Origin: Actinomycetes bacterium
Lineage (GTDB): Bacteria; Actinomycetota; Actinomycetes; Propionibacteriales; Propionibacteriaceae
Length of the DNA stretch: 14,525 bases
Assembly (NCBI GenBank): GCA_023419175.1
Contig: JAEZYG010000067.1
Coordinates: 1 to 14,525, forward strand
Reading direction: 5' to 3'
In this document: one piece after another, positions 13,425 to 14,525 of the stretch
How the letters are laid out: every line of letters starts with the position of its first letter
Position numbering within the stretch: the first letter of the stretch is position 1
Notes under the pieces: generated by a model
The model's input: only the letters and a program-made list of their open reading frames with translations
The model's database searches: none
What the model was told of the DNA's origin: nothing
Translations under genes and position numbers: made by a program

Positions 13425-14317
13425 CGCTCACTCTCTGTCGGCTGAATGGCACGGATGATGGAAGAATCATCATCTGCTCCCCATCCTCTGCTGAGACCGT
13501 GCAGGTAGAGTTGCTCTGCTGCAGAAGCGACCGGAACAGATATTCCCGCTTTCTTCGCAGCTGCGGTCACGATACCCATATCTTTCACGAAGATGTCCAA
13601 ACGGGAACGGACAGGCGCTTGCTCACCTCGACTTGCCTGAATGGCGCGCGGACCTCGATCTCCCAGCATGAAGGAGGCGGCAGCCCCACCCATGAGAGCT
13701 TCCAAGGCAACCTCTTGATCGAGACCGAGCTGAGACGCCAATGCCAAAGCCTCCGCAGCAGCAGCGATGTGGACTCCACACAGAAGTTGATTGACCGTCT
13801 TCATAGACTGGCCGTCTCCAGCTTTTTTACCTACATGGACGAGGGTGGATGACAGGTCATTCAAGAGCGGTAAAGCGCGTTCATAGACCTCATCACTAGC
13901 TCCCACAGTGATGAGGAGATCCCCTTGTCCAGCGCGTACAGGACCACCAGATACTGGGGCATCTACCACCTCTACGCCATAGGAAACCAGACGCTTTTCA
14001 ACTTCGTGAATAGCTTGTGATCCGACTGTCGATGTGATGATGACGATCGCTCCATCCTTCATGGACTTCGCCACATTATCCTGATCGAAAAGCAAATCTG
14101 TCAGTTGAGCGCCATTGCGAACAGCAATCACAATATAGTCAGCGTCTTGCACCGCCTCCGATGCCGAAGACGCGAGATTCAAACCGCGCTCATACGCTCG
14201 ATCTCGACATAGCGAGACGGGATCATATCCGCATACTGTATAACCTTTTGCTAAACAGGTCGCGATCTCAAGACCCATAGCCCCTAAGCCGAGGGCAGCT
14301 ACTGTCGATGTCGTCAT
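13421..14317 (-). CDS. ltnD: LtnD-like NAD(P)-dependent 2-hydroxyacid (L-threonate/D-erythronate) dehydrogenase
   Basis: A 298-residue member of the beta-hydroxyacid dehydrogenase family. It has the dinucleotide motif GLGAMG (residues 10-15), the substrate loop DAPVSGGPVRAGQGDL (119-134), catalytic Lys173 in GQSMKTVNQLL, and the C-terminal FVKDMGIV (243-250) with GWG (278-280). In the described four-carbon acid-sugar pathway, LtnD or its D-erythronate counterpart oxidises carbon 2 to give the 2-keto acid that the DUF1537 kinase phosphorylates; a kinase gene of that family directly precedes this one, which favours this role over tartronate-semialdehyde or 3-hydroxyisobutyrate dehydrogenase. 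ATG 14317 has AAGGAG six bases upstream. It is 27 bases from the kinase stop and overlaps the permease gene by four bases. The exact stereochemistry of the substrate cannot be read from sequence. Confidence 0.88.
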   Translation of the reverse strand: MTTSTVAALGLGAMGLEIATCLAKGYTVCGYDPVSLCRDRAYERGLNLASSASEAVQDADYIVIAVRNGAQLTDLLFDQDNVAKSMKDGAIVIITSTVGSQAIHEVEKRLVSYGVEVVDAPVSGGPVRAGQGDLLITVGASDEVYERALPLLNDLSSTLVHVGKKAGDGQSMKTVNQLLCGVHIAAAAEALALASQLGLDQEVALEALMGGAAASFMLGDRGPRAIQASRGEQAPVRSRLDIFVKDMGIVTAAAKKAGISVPVASAAEQLYLHGLSRGWGADDDSSIIRAIQPTESER

Positions 14318-14344
14318 AATTTTCTCCTTGTCTATTCGCCTGCG

Positions 14345-14525
14345 TCACTGCACAGCGGTATTGATAGCGGGGTGTGTTAAACGTTGAACAACCTCAGTAA
14401 GAGATCTGGAATCTCCTACATTCCCAGGGAAGACGATGTAGGGAATGTGGCGCGCATGTCCGTCCTGGGCTTCCCATGCGGAGATGATTCCAGGAAGCAT
14501 CGGACCTATCACATAAGCTCTGCTG
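14345..14525 (-). CDS. otnK: C-terminal end of a four-carbon acid-sugar kinase (DUF1537/OtnK type), truncated by window edge
   Basis: An open frame enters from the right edge and ends TGA at 14347-14345 after 59 visible residues. The fragment YVIGPMLPGI, a variable linker, then IPYIVFPGNVGDSRSLTEVV resembles the nucleotide-binding C-terminus of DUF1537 kinases, where GPxxxPG is followed by a strand leading to a GNxG-D loop (canonically LKSGNFG). Here the loop is FPGNVGD. Such kinases phosphorylate 2-oxo-tetronates (or 3-oxo-tetronates) made by the companion dehydrogenase, whose gene follows 27 bases downstream. Most of the gene, including the N-terminal substrate domain, is outside the window, so the assignment rests on this short match plus the operon context. 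Confidence 0.72.
   Translation of the reverse strand, partial: SRAYVIGPMLPGIISAWEAQDGHARHIPYIVFPGNVGDSRSLTEVVQRLTHPAINTAVQ

Noticed and set aside
13868..13885. Extra operator-like half-site (GCGCGTTCAT) in ltnD
   Set aside because: Only one arm matches (about 12 of 18 positions overall) and it is mid-gene, with no promoter beside it; chance match likely.
1..14525. Search for CRISPR arrays, tRNA/rRNA genes, insertion sequences, att sites and defence systems
   Set aside because: No direct-repeat arrays, cloverleaf or rRNA-like sequence, transposase/integrase motifs or terminal repeats were visible; nearly all bases are in recognisable metabolic, transport or regulatory genes.

Overview
The window most likely comes from an anaerobic or facultative Gram-positive bacterium of the Actinomycetota, perhaps the Actinomycetaceae. 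This is inferred from the moderately high GC, an N-terminal lipobox on the solute-binding protein, sugar-type ABC transporters without a co-encoded ATPase, LacI control and a single-chain pyruvate:ferredoxin oxidoreductase. Without a database search the lineage is a guess. Coding density is very high: eleven protein genes plus one gene fragment. I see no tRNA, rRNA, CRISPR array, insertion sequence or prophage gene.

Region 1 (1-4582, + strand) holds the 3' 95% or so of nifJ (pyruvate:ferredoxin/flavodoxin oxidoreductase). One base after it is a dihydroorotate-dehydrogenase-like flavoprotein of the type often found beside nifJ.

Region 2 (10531 down to 4613, - strand) is a tightly packed six-gene unit: ugpA-ugpE-ugpB (uptake of a glycerophosphate-like or glycerophosphodiester-like solute), a 2H phosphoesterase, a divergent GDPD-family phosphodiesterase, and a LacI-family regulator. 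The control region (10335-10595) carries a perfect 18-bp palindrome with a central CpG at the predicted transcription start, plus a second half-conserved copy 75 bp downstream. The palindrome also touches a promoter firing the other way into a YihX-like HAD phosphatase gene. My reading is a self-regulated scavenging cassette: import a phosphodiester, cleave it (GDPD), open a cyclic phosphate intermediate or product (2H enzyme), then dephosphorylate the monoester (HAD). The 2H/GDPD pairing inside an Ugp operon is the most unusual thing here.

Region 3 (11259-12029, + strand) is a stand-alone mgtC-family membrane protein gene with its own probable promoter.

Region 4 (14525 down to 12051, - strand) is part of a four-carbon acid-sugar (L-threonate/D-erythronate-type) catabolic operon: the C-terminal end of a DUF1537/OtnK-type kinase, an LtnD-like 2-dehydrogenase and a GntP-family permease. 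The decarboxylase/isomerase steps would lie beyond the right edge.

Both convergent junctions (near 4600 and 12030) carry a hairpin that overlaps a stop codon and lacks a U-tract.
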